NCBI GenBank assembly: GCA_008921705.1
Contig: VFFE01008908.1
Location: 2,409,657 to 2,473,656 of the forward strand
DNA from: Burhinus oedicnemus
Taxonomy: Eukaryota; Chordata; Aves; Charadriiformes; Burhinidae
Reading direction: 5' to 3'
DNA length: 64,000 bases
Shown here: positions 27,901 through 40,800 of the stretch, piece by piece
Position numbering within the stretch: position 1 is the stretch's first letter
Layout of the letters: every line of letters starts with the position of its first letter
The notes under the pieces: model-generated
What the model saw: only the letters and a program-made list of their open reading frames with translations
Told to the model about the DNA's origin: nothing
The model's database searches: none
Translations under genes and position numbers: made by a program

Positions 27901-30900
27901 CTTGGGATTTTGTGTTCCCTGTGTGAACTGTTCATCTGTGGTTCCCGGTTGCCTGTTGTGCATTATGCTTAAAATTGATTTCATTCCAAAAACCCCCTGT
28001 CTTCCAAAGTTCCTCCTTTGTTCATCTACCCTGACTCAGACTCTAAAAGTGGGACTGTGTTCAAGTAGGAACAGTGCATTATTCTGGATTGCTTCTTTGA
28101 TAAATAGCTGTTCCTTTTGCATGCTATTTGTCTGACACCTTTTCTTGCCAAGCTGGGAGGTCCTGACCCAAAGTGCTTTTAAGACAGCAGAAAAACTCCC
28201 AATGACTTAATGAGTGGAGGTAGAGCTTTCCAAAGTCCAAAAGTAACGTAAGAGCAGAAGCCGTGGTCACATTCACTCAGCAGAAACTCGAGGCCAGTAC
28301 TGTGCTTCCTGGTACCTCTTCCTAGATCATTTTCGATCTCTCCAAAATATTTTTCCCTGCCAGTAGTAGATGGAGTACAAGGGGCTCCAGTGTACCTGTG
28401 TTGCTTAAAAAGTCTTTCGACTTTTACAGGACTTTTAGAGCTTTGACTGTGCACTCCCAAAAGCGAGAGAAGCGTAAAATGAATTTGCAGCTAAGCTGAT
28501 TAGAGCTTGCCATTTCAGAATCAGTGTGAGAGACTCCATCCAAATGCATTTGATTAAGTGGGCCTGAAAAATGTTTGTTAGCAGACCAACTGAGAAAGTA
28601 CAAGGAGAGCTCTCCAAGATAATAAGAATAAAAAGTTAAGGAGGAAGAATTAGTATTTAGACACTTAATGCTGATTTTTATTGCTTTCTATTGCATCTCT
28701 TGTTGTCTGCAGCTGGGTCATCAGAACACTTTATCAAAATAATTTAAAAAATAAAGTGGCTAGTGGTTTTAATGGCAATGACAGTAAAGCTAAATGCTTG
28801 AGCATGCAGATTTCCCGGCAGAATTGCAAATTGGTTAGAACCATGTGAGTCTGGAGAGCCGACACTTACCAGGCAAAAATGGGAATAAGCCATGGTCAGT
28901 TCTACTTGCATCCTGCAAAATGGGAAAAATCCCACGAAGCCAAAGCCAGCAGGAAGGCTTGATTAAACATTTCATCTCTGCTTTTACTGTTAATCTTTCA
29001 CAAAAGCCGTTCAATGTGGATATACGAGAAAGCTACCGAGACTGCTGCTGAAAACAGTAATGTAAAGTGAATGAAACAGTATTTCTTTCCATTTTGAATT
29101 CTGCGAAACAGTTATTTTGACCACTTCTGGTCTTGTATTTTCCAGTTAATTTTTTTTAGTGTGAGATGCCTACAGCTAAGTAGATGTGGTCACACAAGGG
29201 AGGCCTGACTTCCCAAAAAAGCCTGTCTTTCCTTTTCTTCCAAACCAGAATCTGTGAAACTTTTTTTCTGGAAGTGCAAATTTTTGGTGTTTTCAGAACT
29301 GAACTGGTGGTTTGGCTCCCTTTTTATTTGCAAATGTGACAATCTAACCTGAGTATCTGTAGCCTTTCATAAGCCACTGCTTTCAGTTTAGTGTGCTAAT
29401 TCTTATTCCTGCAGTATGACTTTTCTAAGGATTGTAAGAAGGGGAGAGGTACAAGGCATGTGGGCAGAAGGACTTGACCAGCCTGAGCTTGGAAACTTAT
29501 GAACGGGTGGCCAGGATCAGGGTAGCCTGGCAAGCCGAGGCGCGATCTGAGAAGGCGCCATCAGAGCTATGTCTGATTTCTGCAGAAATGTCACATTCCT
29601 GCAGAATGTCTTCATTTTGACAAATGCCATTTTGTGATCAAAAGCATTCCATGGAAAATGTCTAACCCGCCATACGCTCAAGTCGAGCTTTTCTCTCTCT
29701 CTTCCAATATTCTATTTTTCACCAAAAGAGACCATGTCCTTTTGATTCCGTTGCAGAACTGCTCTGCTTTAAATCTAAAGGAGCCATTTGTGTGCTGTTT
29801 CTTCGTAATTAAAATTCTTATCCCCAAAAATATGTTTTCCATTAAAAATTCCTGCCCTGCACTAATAAATCTAAATCTTGTAGCTATTGTCTCTGGAAAT
29901 ATATATTTTGCTATATGCCACGTATAAACATTTATTTCTTGTTTGAGAAAATGTGGTTTTTACCATCTGTAATATTCATGTTTGTTTCTTGGGGGGAAGA
30001 GTTAGGGTGACAGAAACATGATACAGGCACTCCTAAACACATTAAGAAAACAAGACATTGTGACCAAGGCAAAAAAGATGTTTGTTCCGTAGCCTAGTAA
30101 GCTTTTTTCATGTACATTATTTTTTTTTTATTGCCAAACTTGCTTTATATGGGGTATTAAATTTATGTTGGAGACCAGAGCTATTCAAGTTCATTTGGTT
30201 TTTGGTTTTGAATGTGAGTTTTTTGATATTTTAGCTGCTGTCATTGACCAGCCTTTAACATGGCAGTTACAGAAGAGAAGGGTTGCTCTACATGGAAGAG
30301 AAAGTCCCAAGAATCAGAATATTTTTTTTTTTTGCATGGCTGTATGTGGAAACACTAACAACAATGTTGCCCTCCTTCACTTTAGGTGACAATTTGAGTT
30401 TTGCCAATAAGATACTGTAGCACTTTATTAAAACTCATAACAAACTGGCCTGCCATACTTCTTGCTTGCTTCAGCCAACTCATTTATTCTGTCAGTTCTT
30501 TAAAATCTTACTTTAGCATTTCACTTCCATTTCCTGCCCAAAAGGGAGGCGCACAATGCTGTGTATTGAATAGCTTTTACTACAGAATCGGCATGTTAAC
30601 GCTTTCCTTTTAGCAGTGAGTTTTTCTAACTTGTGTAGGTTCTTGGTCAACTGAGCAATTGAAAAGATTTAGCTCATTGCATCATTTTCCTCTGAACTCT
30701 TCTAAATTGCTGTTGGATCTCCCATTCTTCCAGATCCTTTAGCTGCCTGTTCAGCACTGTGTTTCTAAATTTGATTTCCAAGTAATAGCTCAGGACATCA
30801 TAGAAGTAGTTGGAATCAATTCCACTTTAAACTTGAACATATTTCTTCAAGAAAAACATCGGTCTTGATGTAACATTTTTCAGGGATGAAGAATATCCTT

Positions 30901-33633
30901 CAACCATCAGAAAACTGTTTCAATGGTAGACTAAAAATAAAACAAAAATATTCACAGTTAGAATAATTAACCAGAGCTGGTCCAGTTTCTTAGATCTTGT
31001 TTTCCCATTGTCTACAATATGAAATTAAAAAAAGCTGCAGTCACTTTCCCTATAAGCCAGGTTGATTTTTTAACCAGTGTGACCTTCTTACTCTGTTTTT
31101 GTGGCTTCTTGTGCCTCTTGTAAAGTGTGCTTCAGCAGCTCCCAACTGTTGTACACGTTTTTCTGTTTAAATGTTTTTTTCCCCAACAGATTTAGTTCAT
31201 AATTATTTTCAGCTTTGAGAGCCTGACTTTCTAAATCACAGCGTTGTTGCCTGTGTGCTTCCTTTATGTACTGTATCTTAGTGGTTTGGTGTCTCTTCTA
31301 TACGTCCACAAATGTGTAATTATATATATTTTAAAAAACCCAAACAACTAACTAAAAAAAAAAAGCAGGTCCATCTCAGGGTAAGCTTAGTTGTACGCTC
31401 TTTGAAAATACTGTAGTAAGAACAGGACCTTTACTTGCTACTGCGAGACCACAGTAGTTCTTGTTTCTGGTTTAGTTTCTTGGCAGATCTTGTTTCTGTG
31501 TAAATTAATATAATGGAGAGAGAGAAAAAAATATTTATTTTTCTTTGGTGTGACACTAGTGCACCTGAGTGTGCATCATCCAGCCATGCTGGAGAATGGG
31601 CTGTTGATTGGCACATGCTTTGGACAGAGCTTCAAACAGACACGTTATGATTTGTAGCTGGTTTCTTCCAAAAAGGCCAACTTTTTCTGCCAGATAGAAA
31701 TACTTGTGAGGAAAAAATAAAAAAAGCAGCATCAAAATTCTAGTGTTCTGATAATGTCTGCATTTGTGTTTATGGCCTGACCATCGCAGGTTCTCGGTGT
31801 TAGATTTTATGTATTCAGTACCTCTGGAAATCAGGCTGTTAATATTGACATATGCCCGGGAGCCAGTAAGGACAGAGCGAAAAACTATAAAGCTGTGATT
31901 AGTATTCAGAGGTGACCTGGCTGGGCAATGGGAGTTTGTCCCTCCAGCAATCAAGGAAGAATAAGGATGACTTAGCTTGACTGCTGAAAGAGTTTGAGGT
32001 CATGTTTAAAAAAAAAAAAAGCACCAAAACCCACTACCCATGCTTAAATTAAAGAGAAGAGCAAGCAAAAAAACCCCCAAAGAATATGAGTAGCTACTCA
32101 AAATTCCTGAATACAGGCATGTATGTCACTTTTTTCCCATTTTTCTGGAAGAATTAAATGCTGTATTTAGGGAATGGGTTTCAGATTTTGCAAATATTTT
32201 GCTAGCGCCATTCTAGAAAATGAGTTTGTTGGCATATTGTTATGTGGGGCTTGTTCTGCTAAAGCATTGTAATGCCGTCTGTTTCTCAAGCTGATTTGGC
32301 TTTTACAGCTCAAATACTATATCCTACTTTTAGAACATATGGTAACTCCTTTCAGGAGACGTACAGAGATACGCATGTAATTTCCAGAAACGGGTCGTTG
32401 CCTTTGAGTGAAAAACTGTAAGTGCTTTTCATCTTGATTTTCCTGTTCTTACTATTCTACCTAGACTTTTTTCTTCACCCCCTGCCCTGCTTCTGCTGCC
32501 TCCCATAAGCCCTCCCTGCTGCATCCCAGAAAAGTAAAGACTTGCTGGCAGCTTTGAGTCTGAGCAAAGGAAAAGAAACAATGCTCCCTTATCCAGGTTG
32601 CTTCATGTAACACAGTTTTACCGAGTAGGTGTCAGTGACAAATGCTGTTACGTGGCTCCCATGCAGACTGTACTTTCCTGATGAAGTATTACCGGAAGAT
32701 TGGGTTGATCACGTAGCCCAGTCTGTGTTCATTGATGGAAAGGCTGAGTGGCGACGGGGCGTGAGCCACTCAGCCTGAATCTTTCAGAGCCGCTCATGGA
32801 AAGAGGCTGCATCCCATGCCACTCTCTTACAATGATTTCATTCTGCATTCACGTCGGATGTGTAGGAGGTTTTTTCTTTTTTCTTCTTCTTTTAAAAAAA
32901 AAAAAAAAAAAGTCTACGTGGCAACATCAACGATTCTTGCCACTAATGACCGCTTCGTACTCCTCGTAGCTCTTCCTTGCTGGAACACACAGTGCAAAAA
33001 GCCCCAACACAGCAGCGTCTTTGTGTGCAAGACAAAATGCCTTCCTTGGAGGAATGTCCTTGCTTCCCTAAGTTCACCTCTGGGTCTGGCTTTCTGTAAA
33101 GTTTCGCAGAGCTGAGGCTTTGCTCTGGGCGCTTGGTTTAAGGTCACCGCCAAGAGGAAGCATTTATGGACATGACTTTTATGTTACAGCTTGATTGTCA
33201 GCCAGTTAACTTAAGCGTGTAGTTCAACACTGATCTGGCCACAGAATTGTCTAAAGGATTTAGCGTGATGCTAATCCAGATTTCATTGAAAACAAGTCTA
33301 GAAGATGTTGCATTACTTTGTTCTTTGCACACCTACCTCCCCAAGCTTTCCTGTAAAAACTTTATAGTGTGTGTGTCTATTCATTAGTATTATGTTTTAT
33401 CTTGGAGATTTTTCATTTTAGTAGGAAAATATTCTGCATTTGTGAGCCCAGCAGGTCCCTTCTCTCACCTTGGCTTACCTTGCTCTCTGCTGTCATTCCC
33501 AGAGACCACCTGAGAGTCTGGGCTCCCTCCTTGTCTTGTGTTTGTGGATTCTTCAAAGTGAAAAAGGAAAACAAAAAGCTGAGGCAAGAGCTTGCAATGT
33601 TTCATGAAATAGCATGAGGGGTGAAAAGAAGAC
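24903..33633. other. Unique intronic sequence, no gene recognised
   Basis: No exon, RNA gene or repeat family was recognised here. Open frames are short and unrelated to any family I know. Simple sequence includes a T-rich/A18 pair at 32870-32911 and scattered T runs. Composition is AT-rich apart from mild GC rises near 26690-26760 and 32460-32530. Confidence 0.55.
32870..32911. repeat. Pyrimidine-rich tract joined to an A18 run
   Basis: About 24 bases made of T with a few C run straight into eighteen A at 32894-32911. The two halves are partly complementary and could fold back. Such tracts are slippage-prone, and no function is inferred. Confidence 0.85.
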
Positions 33634-34865
33634 TCATAGAATACCAGATTGGAAGGGATCTCAAGGACCATCTGGTCCAACCTTTCTTGGCAAAAGCACG
33701 GTCTAGACAAGATGGCCCAGCACCCTGTCCAGCCAAATCTTGTGTCCAATGTTGGGGAATCCACCACTTTCCTGGGGAGGTTATTCCAGTGGCTGACTGT
33801 TCTCATTATGAAACATTTTCCTCTTGTGTCCAGTCGGAATCTCCCCAGAAGTAACTTGTACCCATTATCACTCGTCTTTTCCGTGTGACTCTCTGTAAAA
33901 AGGGAGTCTCAATCTTCTTTGTTAGCCACCCTTTAAACACTGGAATACGGTGACAAGTTCTCCCCTAAGCCTTCTTTTCTCAAGGCTGAACAAACCCGAT
34001 TCTCTCAGCCTTTCCTCATGTGGCAGGCTTCCCAGTCCTTTGATCATCTTTGTGGCCCGTCTCTGGACCCTCTCCAGCCTGTCCACAGCTTTTTTGTATA
34101 GCGGGGACCAAAACTGAACACAGTATTCCAGGTGTGGCCTGATAAGTGCTGAGCAGAGTGGGATAATGACTTCTTTCTCTCTGCTGGTGATGCCCTTGTT
34201 GATGCAGCCCAGCATCCTGTTGGCTTTCTTTGCTGCAGCAGCACACTGTTCACTCATATCGAGCTTGTTGCCTACCAGGACCCCCAGATCCCTTTCCACA
34301 GAGATGATCCCCAGCCAGGTAGATCCCAGTCTGCGCTGCACTTCTGGATTATGTTTTCCCAGGTGCAAGACCTTACACTTGTCCTTGTTGAACTTCAGAA
34401 GGTTCTTGTTAGCCCACTCTTCCAACCTATCCAGGTCTTCCTGCAGGGTGGCTTTCCCTTCCCAAGTGTCCACTTCCCCAGTCAGTTTGGTATCATCAGC
34501 AAACTTCATGAGGGTACACTTGATCCCATCATCCACATCACTTATGAGGACATTAAACAGCATTGGGCCCGATATCATTCCCTGGGGGATCCCACTTGTG
34601 ACAGGTTGCCGGTTTGAAAAACGAGCTATTTACTACCACCCTCTGGGTGCAACCTGTCAGCCAGTTCCCCACCCACCGCACAGACCACTTGTCTAGACTG
34701 TAACACATCAGTTTCTCTAGGAGGAGGCAGTGGGGAACCGTGTCAAAAGTCTTGGAGCTATTCAGGTAGACAATGTCCACCACTCGCCCCACATCAACTG
34801 AGCAGGTTACTTTGTCATAGAAGGCGATCAGGTTTGTCAAGTATAATTTGCCGTTGGTGAATCCT
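33634..34865 (-). mobile_element. CR1 LINE, 5'-truncated copy of about 1.2 kb
   Basis: This antisense CR1 insertion carries the C-terminal part of the reverse transcriptase and the 3' UTR. The 3' end is at the low coordinate, where the + strand reads 'catagaat' (33635-33642), the complement of the CR1 terminal ATTCTATG. The 3' UTR contains the standard phrases for 'ggaccagatggtccttgagatc' in complement, shown here only in part. The coding part extends to about 34865, where similarity to the CR1 palm domain stops; the rest of the element (endonuclease and N-terminal reverse transcriptase) is absent, as is usual for CR1. The insertion opposes MAGI1 transcription. It is inactive in its present form. 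Confidence 0.96.
33919..34865 (-). pseudogene. Truncated, frameshifted CR1 reverse transcriptase
   Basis: The reading frame starts inside the reverse-transcriptase domain. The first section (34865 down to about 34615) matches CR1 palm sequence with LTNLIAFYDKVT and a degenerate AFDTV motif (here TFDTV). A one-base shift near 34605-34615 moves the frame, after which SGIPQG and the catalytic FADD motif follow. F is at 34501-34503 and the two aspartates at 34492-34497. The frame then stays open for over 200 codons through the thumb and C-terminal region (HLEYCVQFWSPLY, RVQRRATKMI) to a TAA at 33919-33921, just after LKGG. The intact catalytic box and the single shift suggest a fairly young copy. 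It lacks the endonuclease and upstream motifs, so it cannot act alone. Confidence 0.93.
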
Positions 34866-37800
34866 GTGAGTCAATAGCAGAGTAGTAGTGGTTAATCTCC
34901 AGCTTTTAGTTAGTTGGGTTCATGATTAACTATGCTGTAGGCAAGAAGCACCCTGGCTGGCTCTACATCTGCCAGCTCCCATATGGATGCAGTAAAGCCG
35001 TGTTTCTGAAGCTCAGTGCCTGACCAGTTCAAATGCGTTTAGAGGTATCCATGGCCAACAGTTGTTAATACTGCTGACCTTTCTCTTCCCTCTTCTATTC
35101 ATCACATGTTCTTGTTGCTTGAGCTGCATGCTTTCGGTTACCCATATATTTGCCTCACATATATTAGATTTTACCTCCTTCTAGACTTCCCTGGGGCAGG
35201 TACGGTTGCCACTTTCTCTGGAGAAATGTCATCTTTTACTCAGTGTCATGGTGCTATAGACTCTATGTGGACACAAAAAATATCAAATGCTTTAAGAAGA
35301 GAGGAACAGAAAATGTCGTCATATTCTTCCTCGTGCCTTTGCTTTAAGGTAGGACCCCTCTGCATGGAAACCTGCTGCAGCCTGCAGCAAAGCTGTGACA
35401 AGGATCAACAGAATCATATTTTTCCATCACGTGGACATAGCTTTAACAACCCCCAGCAGTTTGTGTCACCCACCAACACTGTGGACAACTCGACCTGCTC
35501 AGACACAGAAGGGATCCAGGACTGTAGATGTAGTTAAACAATGCTCTTAAAAAAACCAAACTCAAACCTTGGTATTTTGAGGAAGAAAATAGTAAAATAG
35601 TTTCTTCTTGAGGTAGAAAGATAGGGTTTCTACCATCGTATGTGCAGTAGCTCTCAAATTCCTCAAATATGCTTATTTTCTGAATTCTCACAAAAAGACA
35701 ACTTGACTTGGTGAGTGTTTTAATATTGCAGTGGCTTAAAGCTTCAGGATGTATTTGCCTGCAGTGATGCTGTAAGCCTCTTACTTTCTCCTTTTTTTTT
35801 TTTTTTTTTTTTTTTTTTCTTTCTCCTTTGAGAGCGTTGTCAGTGTTAGCCAGACCTATAGGACATCCTGCTGTCAAACATGATAGTAATTGATAGCTTT
35901 CCTGCAGGCACCATCCATGACCGACCATGCTCCTCTTCCTGGGATGCTATTGTGGCTGTGTAGCCTCCCTCTCTCCCACATCAGGGTTGTCCTGGGTTGC
36001 AAGGACATCAGACGGTGACGGAAGGTTTCTTCTCCAGGAACTTCAAAAAATTCAAGGCTGAAACTTGAGGGCACCAGAAGCTTGAAGAGGCCAACGGGGA
36101 GGAAGGCTGGTCTTTCTGCTGTATTTGCTGGCATTGCTGATCTGAATTCAACTAGAAGCAACAGAAGTGTATTTGTCACAAGCATTCAACGTTTTCAGGC
36201 GTGGTGTATAAATGATAATATTTTTGCTTTTCAACCTCCAAGCTTGAGCTCGGTGGATTTTTTTGGCACTTCTCAGCTGAAAGACCATTTGTTTAAATTT
36301 ATACTAGAAATATGAATCACTATTAATGCACAGAAAATAAGGTGGAGCACCCTGTGAATACAGTAGATTAGGTTAGGTTCTCATAGAAGAGTTTCACCGT
36401 GGATTTATGATCTGTTAAGTGCATTTCTGCAGCAGCAAATGCTGAATTACCACTTCAGTGCTGGTTCATTCACCCATGCAGATTGAGAGCGATACCAAAA
36501 GGTACTGTGCCAAGAAGGCTCTTGCCTGCTCCTGATTCTGAACACGACCTGAAAGTTTTGAGTGAATACATCTCCTTCAGATTCACAGCTTACACCTAAA
36601 ATAATATTTTAAGAAGTTCTGTTAGTAATAAAGTAACGAGTGTTATTCATTCTCTAGACAGGAATTACTAGCTGCACTGAAGTGCTCTCTGCTGATTCAG
36701 CAGCTAGGCTGCTGCTGAAGCCTTAACCATGCTCCATCAAAGTTGAGTTTTATTGCTGTGTAGGTAGTTCATCCTGTAACTTTGTGCAATTCTTTATAGC
36801 ATAACCCTCCAGCTTATCATAATTTCCTTCCACTGGAAGAATTTTGCACTGGATGTGGCTTTGTTGTTCTGAGAGGGTTTTAAAGCATAAAAATTGGAAA
36901 GTATTTTATGTTTTACTTCAGGAAGGTAGGTAAAGGATGGACAGGCATTTTGCTTTGGTTGTGGTATGGGTTCATTAGAACAACAGAAACGCCTAGGCTC
37001 TTACCTGAGCAGTTCATCTATCTGGAGTCTGGCTATAGCAGGCTGGTATGAATTAAAGTAATATACTGGTTGGGACTGGATGTAGCATTTCCAACAAAGA
37101 TGCAGTTTCTACTGCTTAGACCAGTAGTTTTTGTCAACAGAGACTCTCGAAATTGGTATGGAAGCAATTGTTGACAATGACAGACGAGGCTATTGAAGCA
37201 TTTATGTGGACATCTGAACATCTGGACTTTATGGGACTGGTTTGTACCCAGCAATAAAAGTTCATTGGACTTTTTTGTTTGTTTGTTTTCAATACAGGAA
37301 AAAAGAGAAGAAAATAGAACTGGAATCAAATCAGATGTCTGCTAAGCCACGTTAATTGTTAAGCTGAACTCCCGTGGCAATGATTAAATATCTTTTTAGC
37401 ACACTGAGCCATAAAAGGTTTTTAAGTTTACTCGTGTTAGGAAAGTGTAATAGCAATTAATTTACCGACATGTTGTGGGTTTACAAGGCGCCTTCATTTC
37501 ATGGGTGGCTGGAAGATAGAGCATGCTTAGATTATATTGAGTTTAAGAAGCCACATGAATACTTCAGGCTGTTAAACTGGATGTCTTTGCTTTGTGATCT
37601 TATTTGAACTCTGGCCAACCATGATGAATGTTTTGTTTCTTACTCTATATCCTTAAGTCTTTGACCTCACAGGAGACATGAAATAACAAATGTAGGTACT
37701 GGACTTTATTTACTTATTTACTTAGTAGTTAAAACAAGAAAGCAAACAAAACCGTGATATATTTCACCTCTTCTCCCCAGCACCCCTTTGACAAATGACT

Positions 37801-40800
37801 GTTGGAACAGTGTTAAACTGTGACCTTAAAGCCACAGGCGTAATGAAACTGTGATCTGGCAGATGTGACAGACTCATCTTACATAAATCACTCTCTTTTG
37901 TCACTGCTGGCATATGGCCAATGAATCTTCTAATTATTGAATGGCTTTTATAGCCCCATTATTTATAATCACTTTTGGACAGCAGCTGGAAGACAAGGAT
38001 GGGACAGAATGAAATGATATAGCACAAACTATTATCATTTGTGTAACAACTGCTGGGATTAGGAATATTTGATGATGATGTGGTTACCAGTGCAGTCTTG
38101 TTAAATGGTAAAAATCCACTCAGCCTTCATTTTGTCTTCTAAGATGGGCTGCTGCCTATTGGGCCTTGCCATGAAAATTATTATATTAATTGATCCAGAA
38201 ATAGAATATGAATCTCCCCAGACATTAATAAAATATATGTGTGAGTATCAAGGCCACCTTTATGTCAGGACTTGAGGAAAATCCATTGCAAGTGTTAGTA
38301 AGACACAGTGGTGATGCCCTGGCACTACTGTTGTGCCAAGAGCTGTACAGCAAAGTTTTAAGAAGTGGCTTCTGCTTCCCAGGAGCCCTGTCTACACCCC
38401 TCTTTTTAGTAAGAATTTAACAACAGATGTAGACGTTGTCTTTAGTTACTTTATTAATATTTTAACATTTCTTTAAAAAAAAACTAGGTGATTTTTGTAA
38501 GGGGGATGATGGGTTTAAAACACTTTACAATTAAGGGGAGCTATTTTGACTCTATAGATGCGTGTCTGTTGAGTCCTGTCGGCTGGGTAGAGCGGCAGCC
38601 TTGGAGAAGGGAGCACGACTGAAGTCACCCATCCTGTAAGGCCAGTCAACTGAGGTTGCAACTCCACTCACTGCTTTCAAAAATATGAGCTGCAGGTTCT
38701 CTGCGTATGCCCCTAAATGGGTGAGGGGCTTTTTTGGTTTTGTTTGTTTCGGACTTTTTTTTCCCCTTATCTGCAGTTCTGCATTTTGTAGCACAGAAAT
38801 AAAACCCTGCCAACTGTGATAACTTATTAATGTTTGTTAAATACCTTCAGATAGAGATCTTCAGATGAAAGACAGTATGTTATAATCAGGGGTTTATGTT
38901 GCAAATCCAACATGTGCGATCTTTGTGTCTTTAAAAAATTGAATCCTTCCCTCTTGATGTAGACATCAGGGCGGCGAGAGAGAGTCTTAATCCAGAACAC
39001 TCTATTGCACTTTTATCCCTTTAGCGAGGCCTTTAACCTTTCATTGCTTCATGGCCCTGTTGTTTTGAAGCGGTCTTTGTCTGCCCACAGCGAATCCCTC
39101 TGCTAAAGAGGCCTTTAAACGGAGATCCCGACAAGAGAAGGGGGATTCTGCTGCAATTCAGGGGTGGAAAATGGATTTTTCCAGTTCAGATGGTATCAGT
39201 CACTGTGAATGTAGCAGTTGGTAGCCTTCCCAAAGAAGAATGAAGCAAAAATATATACTAGTGTAAAGCTGTAAAGAGTGTGATATAGGTCAGAGACCAC
39301 TGTGTCCCAGGCCTGACCCTGACCCATCTTCACACAAGCATCTCCAGGCTCTGTCAGAGTATAGCTGTTTGTCAGGATTATCTATGACCATGTCAAAACA
39401 TAAATGGGATAAAACAGCTGCAGTAATTAATATAAACATAAAATATATAGTTTCCAAATGCATAAAACATGAGTTCAAAATATATCTTCAGAATGTACAT
39501 ATTGCACAGTTCTGGCATAGACTACCTGCCAGCTGGCAGGAAGGTGCTGTCAGCCAGCCCTGCGATGTTCATGCTCAGATTTTCTTGAAAAAATTCAGAT
39601 TTTGCTTGGTCATTTATGCGGTCTGCTTCCCTTATTGGAAGCCCGTATGTCAATAAGGCAAGAGGCTTTCAGCCCCCCAGGTCTGCGCTGCTGCTCGCTG
39701 GTGGGAGTGCTTTTTGAAGGGATGAAGGTTCTTACGCAGCCGCAACAGCGTTACGCGATCTGGTGTGCAGCTTTCTGCCCTGCAGAAACTGGGAACCGTA
39801 GTAATGAGCATCAGAGTATAATTCAAAGCATAGTTTCTCTAGTGACTCTAATAATAGGTAACTGTTGGAGGACAAATGTGTGACAGAGGATTGAGGGTTT
39901 GAAACAAGTGTATTTAGAAACAGTATTTTTCATTAATCACAAAACCATCTAGGTTACATCGTTATCTCCACAAAATTGACAAGCACAGTTTATTTTTTTT
40001 TCTCAGAAAATTGTATGCCAGTAATACTATTTTTCCATGAGAGATGTTTTGATTCCCCTTGGGGATTGTTTTTGCACTTAAGGTATTGTTATGATGTAAT
40101 GGTTTGGGAGGACGATTGACATACTCTAAAATGCAGTATAAAAATTAAGAATGATTGAGAAAACCAACCATTCAGTGAGTTGCCCTTTGTTTCATTCAAA
40201 GGTAAAGAAGGATTCGGATAATAAGATGGAAACATCTCAGATTTGGAGTATTACAGGGAGGAGTGAAGCAGTGGAAGGTTGGTTCTCTGCCTTTATTTTC
40301 ACATAAAGAAAGGCACTGGTTTTGTTCAGTGGGAGAAAGAAAGGAAAGAAGCTGTTGCAACAACAAAAGCCAATCTTTGAACATGCTTTACTTCTAAAAC
40401 TTAAAGAATTTTGGTGACTTTAGTAGGGAAGAATTTCTTTTTGCATTTTTTATGTCTGATTTCTAAAGCTAGATATATCAGCCTAATTTTGATTACAGAA
40501 ATAACAAGGTGAGTTTTCTGTGTGCAAATAAATGCCTTTCCAACCTATCCTGGCCAGCAGGAAGGAAGAGCTGAGCACTAGCTCATACGACCTGTATCCT
40601 CCTGTTTGGAAACCACCGTTTCTGGCTTGCATCTTTTGTTCCTCTGCTGTTACCACTGTAGGACCTCTTTACATGCTTTTAGCAGAGAAGAAAAGAAAGA
40701 CTCTCCAAAGAGTAAATGTAAGATCCAAGCTCCTGAGAACGGAGGAGTATTTTGAAGGATAGTAGTATACTTCCAGTTAACACAGCTCATCTCTAAGGAA

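Noticed and set aside
34166..34696. 176-codon frame on + inside the CR1 element
   Set aside because: Antisense shadow of the CR1 reverse transcriptase.
35443..35928. 161-codon frame on - with a poly-Lys stretch
   Set aside because: Produced by the T27 tract read on the other strand; flanks show no domain.
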